Source of the DNA: Brucella oryzae
GTDB taxonomy: Bacteria > Pseudomonadota > Alphaproteobacteria > Rhizobiales > Rhizobiaceae
Length of the DNA stretch: 64,000 bases
NCBI GenBank assembly: GCA_012103035.1
Contig: JAAVLL010000002.1
Coordinates: forward strand, 1,657,795 to 1,721,794
Direction: 5' to 3'
Both the position numbers and the translations under genes were made by a program. Shown in pieces: positions 29,017 to 39,721 of this stretch; position 1 is the first letter of the stretch; each line of letters starts with the position of its first letter. Under the pieces are notes generated by a model. That model ran no database searches, was not told the DNA's origin, and saw nothing but the letters and a program-made list of their open reading frames with translations.

Positions 29017-29899
29017 CAAAAATTCGGTACGGACCTGGAGACCAGACGCCATATGGCTTGCAGCACCAGCGTTGCTGCTTCTTGCCGTATTCTTTCTGCT
29101 TCCAATGTTTCGCCTTCTCGGCCTCAGTTTCACGGACGAGGCGCAAGGAGGCTTTTCGCTGGCAAATTATGCGCGTCTCGGCGATAGCTTCCTTTACTGG
29201 CGAATCCTGGGCATTACCCTGGAAATCTCGGCACTGACTGCCATTTTCTCGGTGCTGTTCGGATATCCGATTGCGATGTGGTTGGCCGGGCTGGAAGATC
29301 GCAAGCGTGGCAATATGCTGATGCTGGTATTGCTGCCTTTCTGGACCTCATATCTGGTCAAAACATTTGCTTGGATGATACTGCTGGGCAAAACGGTGTC
29401 TTCAACTCGATCCTACTGGGTTTCGGGCTTGCGGAACGACCTGCCAATCTCATGTATAACGAGATGGGCGTGCTCATAGGTATGGTGCACGCCATGATCC
29501 CTCTCGCGGTTCTATCCATGCTTCCCGTCATGTCCGGCATCGATAACCGGCTGACGCTAGCTGCATCTACTATGGGCGCCAGCCGGTCTGATCGCTTCTG
29601 GCTGGTCTATTTCCCACTCTCCATGCCCGGTGTTGTAGCCGCGGGTCTGTTGACCTTCATCACATCGCTCGGCTTCTTTATTGTTCCGGCATTTCTTGGC
29701 GGACGTCAGCAAACCATGCTTGCTCAGACGATCATTACGCAGGTGCAGGAAATTGTAAATTGGCCGTTCGCCGCTGTGCTGGCGACAATGCTGGTCGTTG
29801 CGGCGCTGGTGGTTATTGCGATCTACAATAAGCTTTTGGCCTTTCGTCACTTTCATCGGGCAGCGGCGTTCAAAGCAAGAAGGCGATGTCGCCAGATAG
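29013..29899 (+). CDS. Polyamine-type ABC transporter permease 1 (frameshifted)
   Basis: PotB-like inner-membrane subunit. ATG 29013 overlaps the ATPase stop. Breaks near 29035 and 29390 divide the frame; repair gives LAAPALLLLAVFFLLPMF as first membrane segment and WMILLGKNGVFNSILLGF. The EAA-type loop ASTMGASRSDRFWLVYFPLSMPG is intact. Near the end two more bases are missing; the natural stop is probably TAG 29897-29899, which overlaps the next permease start at 29886. About 295 residues. Confidence 0.8.
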
Positions 29900-30742
29900 C
29901 CCGCTACGCAGACTTGGCTATGGAATTCTGGCAATGATCTCGCGGATTTTCCGCCCGCTGGATCGCCTCTTTCCGCCGCGTGAGAGCGGCAATCCGGTCA
30001 GAACACTATATGTCGTGCTACTCATCGCCTTTTGATGTTGCCCGGGCTAATTGTCATTCCGCTCAGCTTTACCTCGGGCAGAAACCTTGCTTACCCACCC
30101 CCGGATTCTCTCTGCGCTGGTTTGAGCAATATTTCAATTCAGCAATCTGGATGAGCGCAACGATGCGTTCCTTCGGAGTAGCATTTGCCACCGCTTTCTT
30201 CGCTACAGTCCTCGGGGCTGGCAGCGCTTGCACTTTCGCGCAGCTCGTCACGACTCAATGGCGTGATCTTTGGACTCATGCTTGCGCCAATGATCGTACC
30301 AAGGATCGTAATTGCAGTGGGTCTATTCTATTTGATGGCACAGATCGGCCTTGTTGCAACCGATACGGGGCTTGTGATCGGCCATACGCTTCTGGCCCTG
30401 CCTTATGCGTTCATCACGATCGGATCGGTTCTGAAAAACTATGACTGGCGTCTTAACCAGGCGGCGGCAACCATGGGCGCAGGCAAACTCCAGGTCTTGT
30501 GGCTGATTACCATTCCCTTGTTGCGGGGCGGTCTGCTCTCTGCTGCGCTGTTTGCCTTTGTCACATCGCTGGACGAACTGACAATTGCGATCTTCGTATC
30601 GGGCGGATTGAAGACGACGCTTCCAAAGCAGATGTGGGATGACATGTTCCTGCAGCTCAATCCAACCCTTGCGGCGGTCTCCGTTATCGTTCTTCTGATC
30701 GTGACGGTAATCCTGCTCGTGGCGCGCAAACTCGAAAGATAA
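29886..30742 (+). CDS. Polyamine-type ABC transporter permease 2 (frameshifted)
   Basis: PotC-like partner permease. ATG 29886 gives MSPDSPLRRLGYGIL, then RTLYVVLLIAF-LMLPGLIVIPLSF after one missing T near 30034. A further break near 30225 restores GSAFALSRSSSRLNGV. The cytoplasmic coupling loop AAATMGAGKLQVLWLITIP and six membrane segments are visible. About 286 residues. The CoA ligase gene begins 46 bases downstream. Confidence 0.8.
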
Positions 30743-30788
30743 TTCAAAGATAACCTCCCTATCTGACTTTGAATACTAAGGATGCAAG

Positions 30789-32314
30789 ATGCATATCCAT
30801 GGACTGGTGCGGTCGTTTCTGGACCGCGCGCAAAGCAGTGCGCAAAATACCTACGCGACATTGAACGGCCAGTTGTGCAGTTTTGGCGACCTTTATCGGG
30901 CGTCTGAATCTATCGGCCACGTCTTGGCGCGAGCAGGAACAATGTCGGGCGACCGTGTCGTCGTCATGTTACCCAATAGCCCCTATTCGCTGGCTCTGGT
31001 CTTTGCGCTTCTTCGTCGTGGATTGGTCTGGGTTCCGGTCAATCCCGCACTCGTGGGGAGCGCGCTTGATAATGTATTTCGTACCACAGAGCCGAAACTT
31101 GCCTTCTGCGAGGATAACGTCGCCGACACCTTGCGCCAAAGCGCAGAACTGACTGGCACCACAATCCAAATCGTAACGGATACATCCTTCCCGGAATATA
31201 CGGGAGACGCTCCTGCTATTATTGATCTGCCGGGACCGCAGGATCTGGCTGCCATCATGTTCACGTCCGGCACCACCGGGCCTGCGAAGGGCGTAATGGT
31301 CACCCATATGATGCTGGAGCTCGCTTGCCACTCTGTTGCGCTTTGCACGGATATGAAGCCGGGCGACAAATTTTTCATGTGGGAGCCATTCTATCATATC
31401 GGCGGCGCCCAGGTGATCCTTCTTCCGCTGTTCCACGACATAACCCTGACGATGGTCGAACGTTTCAGCGGCTCGCAGTTCTGGAAACAGGTTAGCGAAA
31501 CCGGTTGCACCCACATTCATCACTTGGGCGGCATTATCCAGATTCTGCTCAAGCAGCCTGAAAGTTCCTACGACCGGAATCACAATGCGCGCGTTGCATG
31601 GGGTGGCGGCTGTGCGCCTTCCGTTTGGCGAGCATTTGAGGAACGGTTCGGCGTTCAGATCCGCGAATGTTATGGCATGACCGAATGTTCTTCGCTGACT
31701 ACCTATAATGACGAAAACATTGTCGGATCTGTGGGGCGACCATTGCCGTATTTCGATGTCCGGCTGATTGGTGAGAACGGCAAGGTTCTGGGGCCTGGCG
31801 AAGGTAAGGGCGAAATTGTGGTTTCGACCACACTCCCCGGCGCCATCACTGAGGGCTACTACCGTAATGCCGAAGCCACGGGCAGAGCCGTGAAACCTGA
31901 TGGGTTCCATACCGGTGATCTTGGCTCTTGGGATGAGAGCGGCCATCTTTATTTCCACGGGCGCACAGGGGACTCAATTCGCTGCAAAGGCGAGAATGTT
32001 TCCGCTTTTGAAGTTGAAAGCGTCGCTAATCGTCACCCGGACATAGAAGAATCCGCCCTGGTGGGGTCGACGCGGAAATCGGCGAATACGACATTCACCT
32101 GTTTATCGAGCCAATAGCGGGCGCCACGCCGGATCCTTTTGCGATCTGGACTTGGCTCTCGAGCCGCCTGGCTCCCTACCAGCGACCAAGATTCATTTCT
32201 TTCGTCGAGCGTTTTCCAAGAACACCAAGCCAGAGAATTCAGAAACATCTTCTGGACGTAAATCCTGAAAATCGGTGGGAGGCACCACAAATGGCGAAAG
32301 GGAAGGCAATATGA
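30789..32314 (+). CDS. AMP-binding acyl-CoA ligase, CaiC-like (one frameshift)
   Basis: Activates a carboxylic acid to its CoA thioester through an acyl-adenylate. Core motifs: MFTSGTTGPAKGVMVTH near residue 157, the A5 YGMTECSSLTTY and A7 TGDLGSW. Overall it resembles carnitine/crotonobetaine-CoA ligases. One base is missing near 32067; repair gives VDAEIGEYDIHLFIE and a C-terminus in which the usual catalytic-lysine motif reads TPSQRIQKHLL, so Arg stands where Lys is common. The stop overlaps the next start (ATATGA). Together with the crotonase it points to a CoA-dependent catabolic route. Confidence 0.83.
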
Positions 32315-33389
32315 GCTGCGATGTTCTAATCACTGGCACGGGCATGTTTGCGGGGCGAATAGCTCTGGATATCGCATCCACTGCAAAACACCGGTGAATG
32401 TTGTGATTGCTGGCCGAAACAAGATGCGGCTCAACTGGCTGAAAACTGCTGGCAACGCACGTGCCGCGATGTTCTCGACGCCAGCACGGTTTTCAACCAT
32501 TGAAGTTGATATGGTGGCAGATGGCACCAGCGACCGCCTGCTCGAAGAATGCAACCCGCGCATCGTGGTGCAAGCTGCATCAATTCAGACCTCAACTGTG
32601 ATATCCGATACAGGTAATCGCTGGACTCAATTGGTTGCCGAAGGCGGGTTGAGCGCTACTGCAGTATTTCAGTCGCTGATTACCTCGCGCATGGCAGCGG
32701 CAATTTCACGCCGTCAGAATCCACCTGTGCTAATTAACTGCTCCTTCCCGGATGTCGTCAATGGCATAATAAAGGCCATGGGCAATGATGTGTTATGCGG
32801 CACCGGCAACGTGGCGATCCTTTCAAATGTGTTTGACGGTGCCTATGAGCATGCGAACTCCGATCCGCTGCGCGTTATTGCCCATTATCAATGCCTCGCG
32901 GCATGGCGTAAGCCACCAGAGGAGGGCAGGGGCTGTTGCACCACTCGTTTATGTGGGCGGGCAACAGCTGGACGATGTATTTGATACTTTCAAACAGTGC
33001 CAGTTGACGCCGGAACCTGCAATTGAGATTTCAGGCGCGTCCGGTGTGACCCTTATTCTGGCTCTGGCAGCCGGAACCTCTTGGCGGGGACATGCGCCGG
33101 GTCCGGATGGCTTGCCTGGTGGTTATCCGGTCTGTCTGGAAAAGGGCAAGCTTGTTCTCGATTTGCCCGAATCCATCACGCGTGAAGAAGCGATTGCTTG
33201 GAATGCGAGCTTTGAAACAGCAAATGGACTTGTCGTTGAAGATGGAACGGTGCGCTACTGCGGCAGCTCGCAAGCATGCTGGAAGAAGAAAAATTTCAGC
33301 ATGCGGAAGGGTTTGAAGCTAAGGAACTCGAACGGGTCTGCAACGATATGGCCTTGTTGCGTGACCGTTTGATGAGCGAGCCAACTTGA
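32311..33389 (+). CDS. Saccharopine-dehydrogenase-like NAD(P)-binding protein (frameshifted)
   Basis: N-terminal CDVLITGTGMFAGRIALDIA is a Rossmann fold like that of saccharopine dehydrogenase and related reductases; NVVIAGRNKMRLNWL follows after a break near 32393. Other breaks lie near 32928 and 33265; repair gives YVGGQQLDDVFDTF and a C-terminal LEEEKFQHAEGFEAKELERV, stop 33387-33389. About 359 residues. I cannot name the reaction. It starts within the CoA ligase stop codon, so it belongs to the same pathway, and may oxidise or reduce an amino- or keto-acid intermediate. Confidence 0.65.
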
Positions 33390-33433
33390 CGACGTTTGCT
33401 GGCTAACTGAACCGCTACTCGGGGATGCCGTGA

Positions 33434-34699
33434 ATGGTGTTCAGTGAGCCGAAGTAGGGTCGCGGTGCGGATCAAGCTGTTCGAAATACGGACGAGCCAG
33501 CACCCGATCCACAATTTCCGGGTGCGGAGGCGTTCCATAACCAGTCAAACCGCTTCCTGTTCGCCACAGTGGAGCCTGTCCTTTCTCTATGCCGTTATGG
33601 TGTTGGCACGAACAGCGATCGTGGCCGCAATTCCTATTCTTGCGCTGAAATTCCTTGGGCAAGTTAGTTATATCAGCACGCTCTATCTTTCAGCGAGTTT
33701 GATATGTCTGGCCTTCAGCCTTTTCCTCCCAAAGCTTATTTCCAATATCGGGTTATGGCGATCACTAATCCTCGCAGCGGTATTCGGCTTGATATCGGCT
33801 GGTTCCTTTTTGCCAACAATATCTGGTTTCTGCTCCTGGGTTGCTTTTCCAGTTTCTGATGTTCACGCTTTTTGAAAGCGTTATCAATATTTATACAACC
33901 CAGATTATACCACGTCGCGATTTATCATTCTTTGAATCTCGCAGAGTACTTTTTCCGGCTTCACATATTTAATAGGGCCGTTGCTGTGCGGTTGGGCAAT
34001 CCATGTCGATGCTCTGTGGGTGCCCATCCTTCTCAGTGGCGCCTGTGCCGTATCGGTCCCTTTCTTGCTCAGGATATTGATACCGTCGGCCGCGAAAATT
34101 CAATCCACCATAAAGCTTCCCATGTCGAGCTATAAGGATCTGGTTCTTTTACTTCGCAGCCAAGACTGGTTCTGGCTTGGTTTCTAGCCGTTAGCAGATC
34201 ATCATGGTGGCAGGTTTATTCGGTCTATACACCTGTCTTCGCCGTGAAGGCGGGCTACAGTTCCGCCTCTGCCGGTCTTGTCATTGCGTTAGGCACGGGA
34301 GCGCTGATACTCGCTCCATTCTGGCAGATATTTTCGCGCAAATTCGGGCTGCGGCTCACCTTTTCTACGGATACCTGATGTGCGGTCTCACAACGATATT
34401 CGCTGGATTGCTTGGGAAAGTGAATCCATTTCTGTCCGTGGTTCTGTTGATCGGTGGAGCGTTTGCAATAAGTTCTGTCGATAGTGGAGGAAATGCGCCT
34501 TTTCTGCGTGCTGCCCGCCCTCATCAAAGAGTAAAATGGTTCCTCTATATAATACTTATCGAGATATGGCTCAGATCGCTCCGTCGGCAGTTTTGCGATT
34601 GTTTTATCTCATTTCGACGTGAGATATGTATTTCTCTTAACTGGAGTATTCCTTGTTATTGTCTCTTCGTATTGCCTTAAGTTGAACAAGCGGCTTTAA
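33434..34699 (+). CDS. MFS transporter, heavily frameshifted
   Basis: Membrane protein of the major facilitator type in pieces. Recognisable parts: LYAVMVLARTAIVAAIPILAL, LSASLICLAFSLFLPKLIS, LSGACAVSVPFLLRILIP, VFAVKAGYSSASAGLVIALG and the C-terminal end VFLLTGVFLVIVSSYCLKL. At least six frame changes occur, more than in neighbours of similar length, so real decay is possible. Start ATG 33434 and stop TAA 34697-34699 are tentative. It follows the CoA ligase operon by 45 bases and could take up or export its substrate. Confidence 0.55.
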
Positions 34700-34764
34700 A
34701 ACTGACCTTTGCGGGCTCCGTGGATTTATTAATTGCGTGATCAGCCCTTGAAGACAGCACTTCA

Positions 34765-35619
34765 CTAGCTCTCGAAATCGCTGAAAATATCTTGGAGGCG
34801 AGTCAGGCTCTGCACCCTCTCATCTACTTGATTACCCAGCTGTATGATGATGTGAGAAAGCATAAGATCCATGATGGCAGTCATCGTTGCGGCGCCGTCC
34901 CAAAGTGGGCCGTGAGAACCGGGCACAATCAGCGCAATATCGGCTACCTCGGTTGCCCAAGGGCAGAATTCGTCGGTTAACAGGATTACTTTCACGCCGA
35001 CACGGCGCGCTTCAACCGCCAGAGGGCGCGCCTTGGAGGCAAAGCGGCGCACATCGTGCAGAAACAGCACACGGTTTTCAACGGACCCATCCAGAAGTTC
35101 TGCATAGGTACCGTTCAGGCCGTCCATGAAGGAGACGCCGGGGCGCGAATAGGAAAGCTGCGACGCAAAATATTGCGCGATGCCGCGCACATTCTGATAG
35201 GCGGCGACATAGACTTCGCGCGCATCGATCAGGACGTCGATGGTCTGCTGCCATTCCGGGCGGGTGGTCAATTCGTAGACGGTGCCCAGGTTCTCGATCT
35301 GCTGCTGCACCAGACCAGCGAGCAATTTGCCTTCGCGAAAATCCTGCTGAAGCCGGGCGACCGGCCCCTTGACCTGCCATGCCGGATTGGAACGACCGCG
35401 CCTGAGCGCCGTTTTCATTTCTTCCAGCCCGTCGAAGCCCAGCCGCCGCAGGTAACGGCCCACCGTCATCTGAGAAATGCCAAGCCGTTCGGCAATGGAT
35501 TTTGCCGTCTCAAACGGAAGGTCGGCGAGATTGCGCTCGATATAGCTGGCGATCAGCTTGTCGGCCTTGGATTTACGTAACTCGGCGCTTTGGAGACGTA
35601 CGAGAATATCTTTAGCCAA
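34765..35619 (-). CDS. RpiR/MurR-family transcriptional regulator (intact)
   Basis: 284 residues with an N-terminal helix-turn-helix (AKSIAERLGISQMTVGRYLR, about residues 39-58) and a SIS domain (VYVAAYQNVRGIAQYFASQLS; VKVILLTDEFCPWATEVADI). SIS domains usually bind sugar phosphates, yet the neighbouring transporter is of polyamine type, so the effector is uncertain. The gene lies downstream of the binding-protein gene on the same strand; a bidirectional hairpin at 35639-35665 separates them. It is the probable regulator of the transporter-dmpA cluster. Confidence 0.88.
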   Translation of the reverse strand: MAKDILVRLQSAELRKSKADKLIASYIERNLADLPFETAKSIAERLGISQMTVGRYLRRLGFDGLEEMKTALRRGRSNPAWQVKGPVARLQQDFREGKLLAGLVQQQIENLGTVYELTTRPEWQQTIDVLIDAREVYVAAYQNVRGIAQYFASQLSYSRPGVSFMDGLNGTYAELLDGSVENRVLFLHDVRRFASKARPLAVEARRVGVKVILLTDEFCPWATEVADIALIVPGSHGPLWDGAATMTAIMDLMLSHIIIQLGNQVDERVQSLTRLQDIFSDFES

Positions 35620-35638
35620 ACCTTACTCCTCTCGCAGG

Positions 35639-35665
35639 CTCCAGTCGCAGCAATGGCGACTGGAG
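35639..35665. terminator. Hairpin between binding-protein and RpiR genes
   Basis: CTCCAGTCGC (35639-35648) and GCGACTGGAG (35656-35665) make a perfect 10-bp stem with a 7-base loop, just after the restored stop of the minus-strand binding-protein gene. No T run follows, so it may be a processing or stabilising structure rather than a full terminator. Confidence 0.55.
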
Positions 35666-35677
35666 GCGCGCAATAGC

Positions 35678-36724
35678 TTATTGTGCTGTTTTACCTTTGT
35701 CCATACCCGGTCAAGCTGGCGGACACCGGAGCCCAGATCCTCGAATATCTGCAGCCGTTTCATCGTTTCGTCGGCCGGATTGATTTCCGTGCTGTTCTTG
35801 ATGTTATCGGGCGTCAGCGGCGAGCGGGCACGTTGGGGTGCCATTGGTCTGTTGGGCAACATTGAGCGCGGCGATTTCAGGTCGCGTGTAGAATTGCATG
35901 AACTTGACGGCATTGTCCTTGTTCGGGGCCGTTTTGAGGACGCACATATCTTCCTGATACATCGTGCCGCCTTCCTCCGGGATCACATAGCCGAGATCCT
36001 TGGGATTGCCAAAGACGTCGATCATACTGCCGATGAAGTAATGCGCGGCAGCGACGTCGCCTGCACCAACCATTGGTCGGGAATCGTAAGTGAAGGCTGC
36101 CACATATGGCTTCATTGCGATCACGGTATCGGCGGCCTGCTGCAGTTGCGCGGGGTCAGTCGAATTCACGGAGTTGTCATTGAGGATGAGGCCCACGCTC
36201 AGCACTTCGCGCATATCGTCAAGAAGCGTGATCTTGAGTCCCTTTTCCTTGACTGTTGCCAGCAGGTCTTTCCAGCCAGTTACGTCCTTGCCGAGCACGC
36301 GCCGGTTATAGAGAATGCCGACAGTTCCGAAGGCGTAAGGCAGGCAATATTCGCCCTTCGGATCGCTTTTGGCACGAAGGAACGTCGGATCGATATTCTT
36401 GAAGCCTTCATAGCTATTGATATCGGTTTTCGCCAGCAGATCGAGTTTGGCCATGATGTCGTGCATATGTACGGACGGAAACACGATATCGTAACCGCTT
36501 GCGCCGCCCTGAATCTTGGCGAGCATCTCTTCATTGGAGGAATAGGTGGAAAGGTTGACCTTGATCTTGGTCTCTTCCTCAAATTTTTGAAGAACGGCGG
36601 GATTGATATATTCGCCCCAGTTATAGATGTTCAACTCATCCGCGAAGCTTTTGCTAGCAGATATGCCCATAACCGTAAGCGCAATCATCCCAAGGCGCTG
36701 AACGGCACCCTTGAAGGTTGTCAT
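35678..36724 (-). CDS. Putrescine/spermidine-type periplasmic binding protein (one or two frameshifts)
   Basis: PotF/PotD-class binding protein. Sec signal with hydrophobic core ALTVMGISAS ends near SFADE (residue 28). LNIYNWGEYINPAVLQKFEEE, VNLSTYSSNEEMLAKI, GTVGILYNRRVLG and VIPEEGGTMYQEDMCVLK are typical of polyamine binders. A base is missing near 35850, and repair continues into IFEDLGSGVRQLDRVWTKVK; the likely stop is at 35678-35680, with a longer frame to 35623 in the sequence as given. It is divergent from the ATPase-permease-dmpA genes, 170 bases away. Confidence 0.85.
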
Positions 36725-36894
36725 TGTAGTTCCCCTTGTCGTTTGTCACATTTTTCTCAAAGGCTGCAGTCTTCCCCGCTCGTCGCCGGTGATGGAAAGG
36801 ATGGACCTTCGAGGCGTTGACTTGTACTCGAATATGGTATCAACATAACCAAATCACGCAAGAGTTAATTCAATAACATTTCGGGGAACGAAAA

Positions 36895-37981
36895 ATGCGG
36901 GATGCGATTGTGCGGCTGGTTTCAGCCGCGAAGACCTTGCCAGTCCGGAGGGCGGCGAGGTCAAAGCACTGGACGGTATCGATCTGGATATCGGTCGTAA
37001 TGAATTCATCACATTGTTGGGCCCTTCGGGTTGCGGAAAAACGACTTTGCTCCAGGCAATCAGCGGATTTGCTGCGTTGGATAGCGGGCGGATTGAAATC
37101 GACGGCGTCGACATGACGGACCGTCCGCCTTATCGCCGCCCGGTCAATACGGTCTTTCAGAACTATGCGCTGTTTCCGCATATGAGTGTAGGGCAGAACG
37201 CCGGATATGCTTTGAAGTTGCGGGTGTCGGCAAGGCCGAGCGAACGGAGCGTGTCAGGGCTGTTTTGCAGATGGTGGGGCTTGGCGGTATGGAAGCTCGC
37301 CTGCCGCGACAGCTCTCCGGCGGCCAGCAGCAGCGCGTTGCTTTGGCCCGGGCCATTGTGGCGCGCCCAAAAGTTCTGCTGCTGGATGAGCCGTTATCCG
37401 CGCTCGACAAGAACCTGCGCGAGGCGATGCAGTTCGAGTTGAAGACCTTGCAGCACGAATTGGGCATTACCTTCATCTTCGTCACGCACGACCAGCAGGA
37501 AGCACTGACGATGTCGGATCGCGTGGCGGTGCTTTCCAATGGGTGTATCCAGCAATTGGACACGCCGCATGTGGTGTATGACCGTCCGGTCAATGCCTTC
37601 GTTGCCAATTTCGTTGGAGCCAGCAATCTGCTGGAAGGACAAGCCGACGCAGACCGCTTCGTGCTGGAGGATGGAACGGTGCTGCATTACGACGGTGACA
37701 GCAAAGCCAAAGGCAGGGGCACCGCACTTCTGAGGCCGGAAAATTTCTCGCTTGTCGCGCGCAATGAAAGACATGGCGCGCTTGATGTCACGCTCGACCA
37801 GATTGTATTTGTCGGTTCGTCCTTCGAACTGCTTGGGCGTCTCGCTTCCGGGCGCAAGCTTATAGCGCAGATTCCCGCGGTGGACCGAAACTCCGTCAAT
37901 GATCTACAGCCTGGGCAGGCCGCGCGCTGGTATTACGATCCGGCTACGGTCCACCTTCTGCGTGCTGGGGAGGGCGAGTGA
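36895..37981 (+). CDS. Polyamine-type ABC transporter ATPase (two frameshifts)
   Basis: PotA/PotG-like ATPase. ATG 36895 follows GGGGAACG. One T is missing near 36941 (restored [16 protein letters not shown]) and one G near 37225 (restored [13 protein letters not shown]). Walker [13 protein letters not shown]-loop [14 protein letters not shown], signature [15 protein letters not shown], Walker [15 protein letters not shown] and a C-terminal TOBE domain are present. About 362 residues. The stop TGA shares its last base with the next start, so ATPase and permease are coupled. Confidence 0.88.
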
Positions 37982-38879
37982 TGAATCTTGCTGCTCTGCG
38001 GCGCACGCAACTGACGGTGCTTCTTGGACCGGCGACACTTTTCTGATCGTCTTCTTCGCCATTCCACTCGGAATTATGGTGGTGACGAGCTTTCTCGCGC
38101 CCGGCCTTTACGGCGGCGTCGAATGGGAGTTCTACCCGCATAATTTCGGGCGCATTCTGGGCTTTGCCGACCCGGCATTTGAGGAATACGACCCAGTCTA
38201 TCTGTCAATTTTTCTTCGCTCAGTACGGATTGCGGTTGTGACGGTTATCGCCGCCTTGTTGGTCGCTTATCCTGCGGCTTTCTACATCAGCAGGCTTCCT
38301 GACCGATGGAAGAATTTCTGTATTTTCCTCATTACCCTGCCGTTCTTCGCCAGCCTGATCGTGCGGTTGTTCGTCTGGGTGATGATTCTGCGCCCCACAG
38401 GCCTCATCAATGAAACGCTGATGTCGCTTGGCATCATTTCACGCCCACTCGACATGATTTATACGGATGGCGCCATCGTGCTGGGGATGGTCTATGTGTT
38501 CCTGCCGTTCATGTTCATGCCGGTTTATGCCAGCATTGAAAAGCTGGACTGGCGTCTTGTGCAGGCGTCGCTCGATCTGGGTGCCGGCCCGGTGCGGACA
38601 TTCTTCCGAATTGTCCTGCCGCTGACCGCGCCGGGCATTGCCGCAGGCTCGGTGATTGTCTTCATTCCGTCACTTGGAAATTTCGTTGTGCCTGCCGTGC
38701 TTGGCGGCGCCAAGGTGATGATGCTGGGCAACCTCATCGAAGGGCAGTTCCTGTCGGCGCGCAACTGGCCGTTCGGGTCGGCGCTCGCCATGATGGTGAT
38801 GGCCGTCATGCTGGTGCTGCTCTTGTTCTATGTGCTTTTAACCAACCGGCGTAATGCTGCAGAAGCACTGTCGCGGTAA
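37981..38879 (+). CDS. Polyamine-type ABC transporter permease 1 (one frameshift)
   Basis: PotB-like. From ATG 37981 the first 21 residues end in GPATLF, then one base is missing near 38045 and the rest reads LIVFFAIPLGIMVVTSFLAPG onward without a break. Six membrane segments are visible; the coupling loop is ASLDLGAGPVRTFFRIVLPLT. About 299 residues. A GGAGG site 12 bases after its stop serves the second permease. Confidence 0.85.
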
Positions 38880-38891
38880 GGGAGGATATTT

Positions 38892-39720
38892 ATGAAAATC
38901 GCCCGTTCTCTCTTCAATGGCGGATTGCTGCTTTACGTCGCCTTGTTCTTCGCTTTCATCTATATCCGCTTGCGCTGATCGTCGTCTATTCGTTCAACGC
39001 CAATCCGGTGAACATGATGGTGTGGAGTGGCTTTACCACCGACTGGTATGCGCAGGTGCTAGGCTTCAAGACAGGAGTTTCCGAAAGTGCGCTTTATATT
39101 GAATCGACCGATCAGCTTGTGGCGGCCGTGTTCAATAGCCTGAAAATTGCGATTTCAACAACGCTGATCTCGACCGTTCTCGGCACCGCGCTGGCGCTGG
39201 CCATGCATCGCTACAATTTTTGGGAAAGCGCTTCTATCAGGTGACGCTTTTCATGCCGATGTTGATGCCGGACATCGTGCTGGGCATTGCACTGCTGATC
39301 TTCTTCGTCAATGCCGGTATTCATCTGGAGCTGACGACGATCATTATCGGGCAATGCACGTTTCTGATCTCTTATGTCTTCATTGTGGTTTCGGCCCGGC
39401 TGGCTGGGATGGACCGCACGCTGGAACATGCGTCGGCAGATCTCGGCGCCAATGAATGGACGACGTTCCGCAAGGTCGTCATGCCTCAGCTCATGCCCGG
39501 CATTCTCGGTGGGGCACTGCTTGCCTTCATCATTTCAATGGATGACCTCGTGATCACCTATTTTATCGCAGGCGTTGATGTTACGACCCTGCCGATGTTC
39601 ATCTTCGCCATGCTGCGTCGCGGCATCAAACCAGAAATCAATGCGATCGCCGTCATGATGCTGACTTTCTCTTTCGTCGTGGCTTCGCTCGGCCTCTATC
39701 TTCGTTCCCGGCAGAAATAA
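38892..39720 (+). CDS. Polyamine-type ABC transporter permease 2 (two frameshifts)
   Basis: PotC-like. ATG 38892 follows GGAGG. Breaks near 38966 (restored FIYIPLALIVVYSFN) and 39227 (restored NFWGKRFYQVTLF) are single missing bases. The coupling loop ASADLGANEWTTFRKVVMPQL and ISMDDLVITYF are family signatures. About 276 residues. The dmpA start follows the stop by two bases, a tight operon link between transporter and peptidase. Confidence 0.85.
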
Positions 39721-39721
39721 T

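Noticed and set aside
30969..31958. A 329-codon minus-strand frame
   Set aside because: Antisense to the CoA ligase, whose adenylation motifs on the plus strand leave no doubt.
35558..36820. A 420-codon open frame on the plus strand
   Set aside because: It is the shadow of the polyamine-binding protein gene and the start of the RpiR gene on the minus strand, both of which have clear family motifs.
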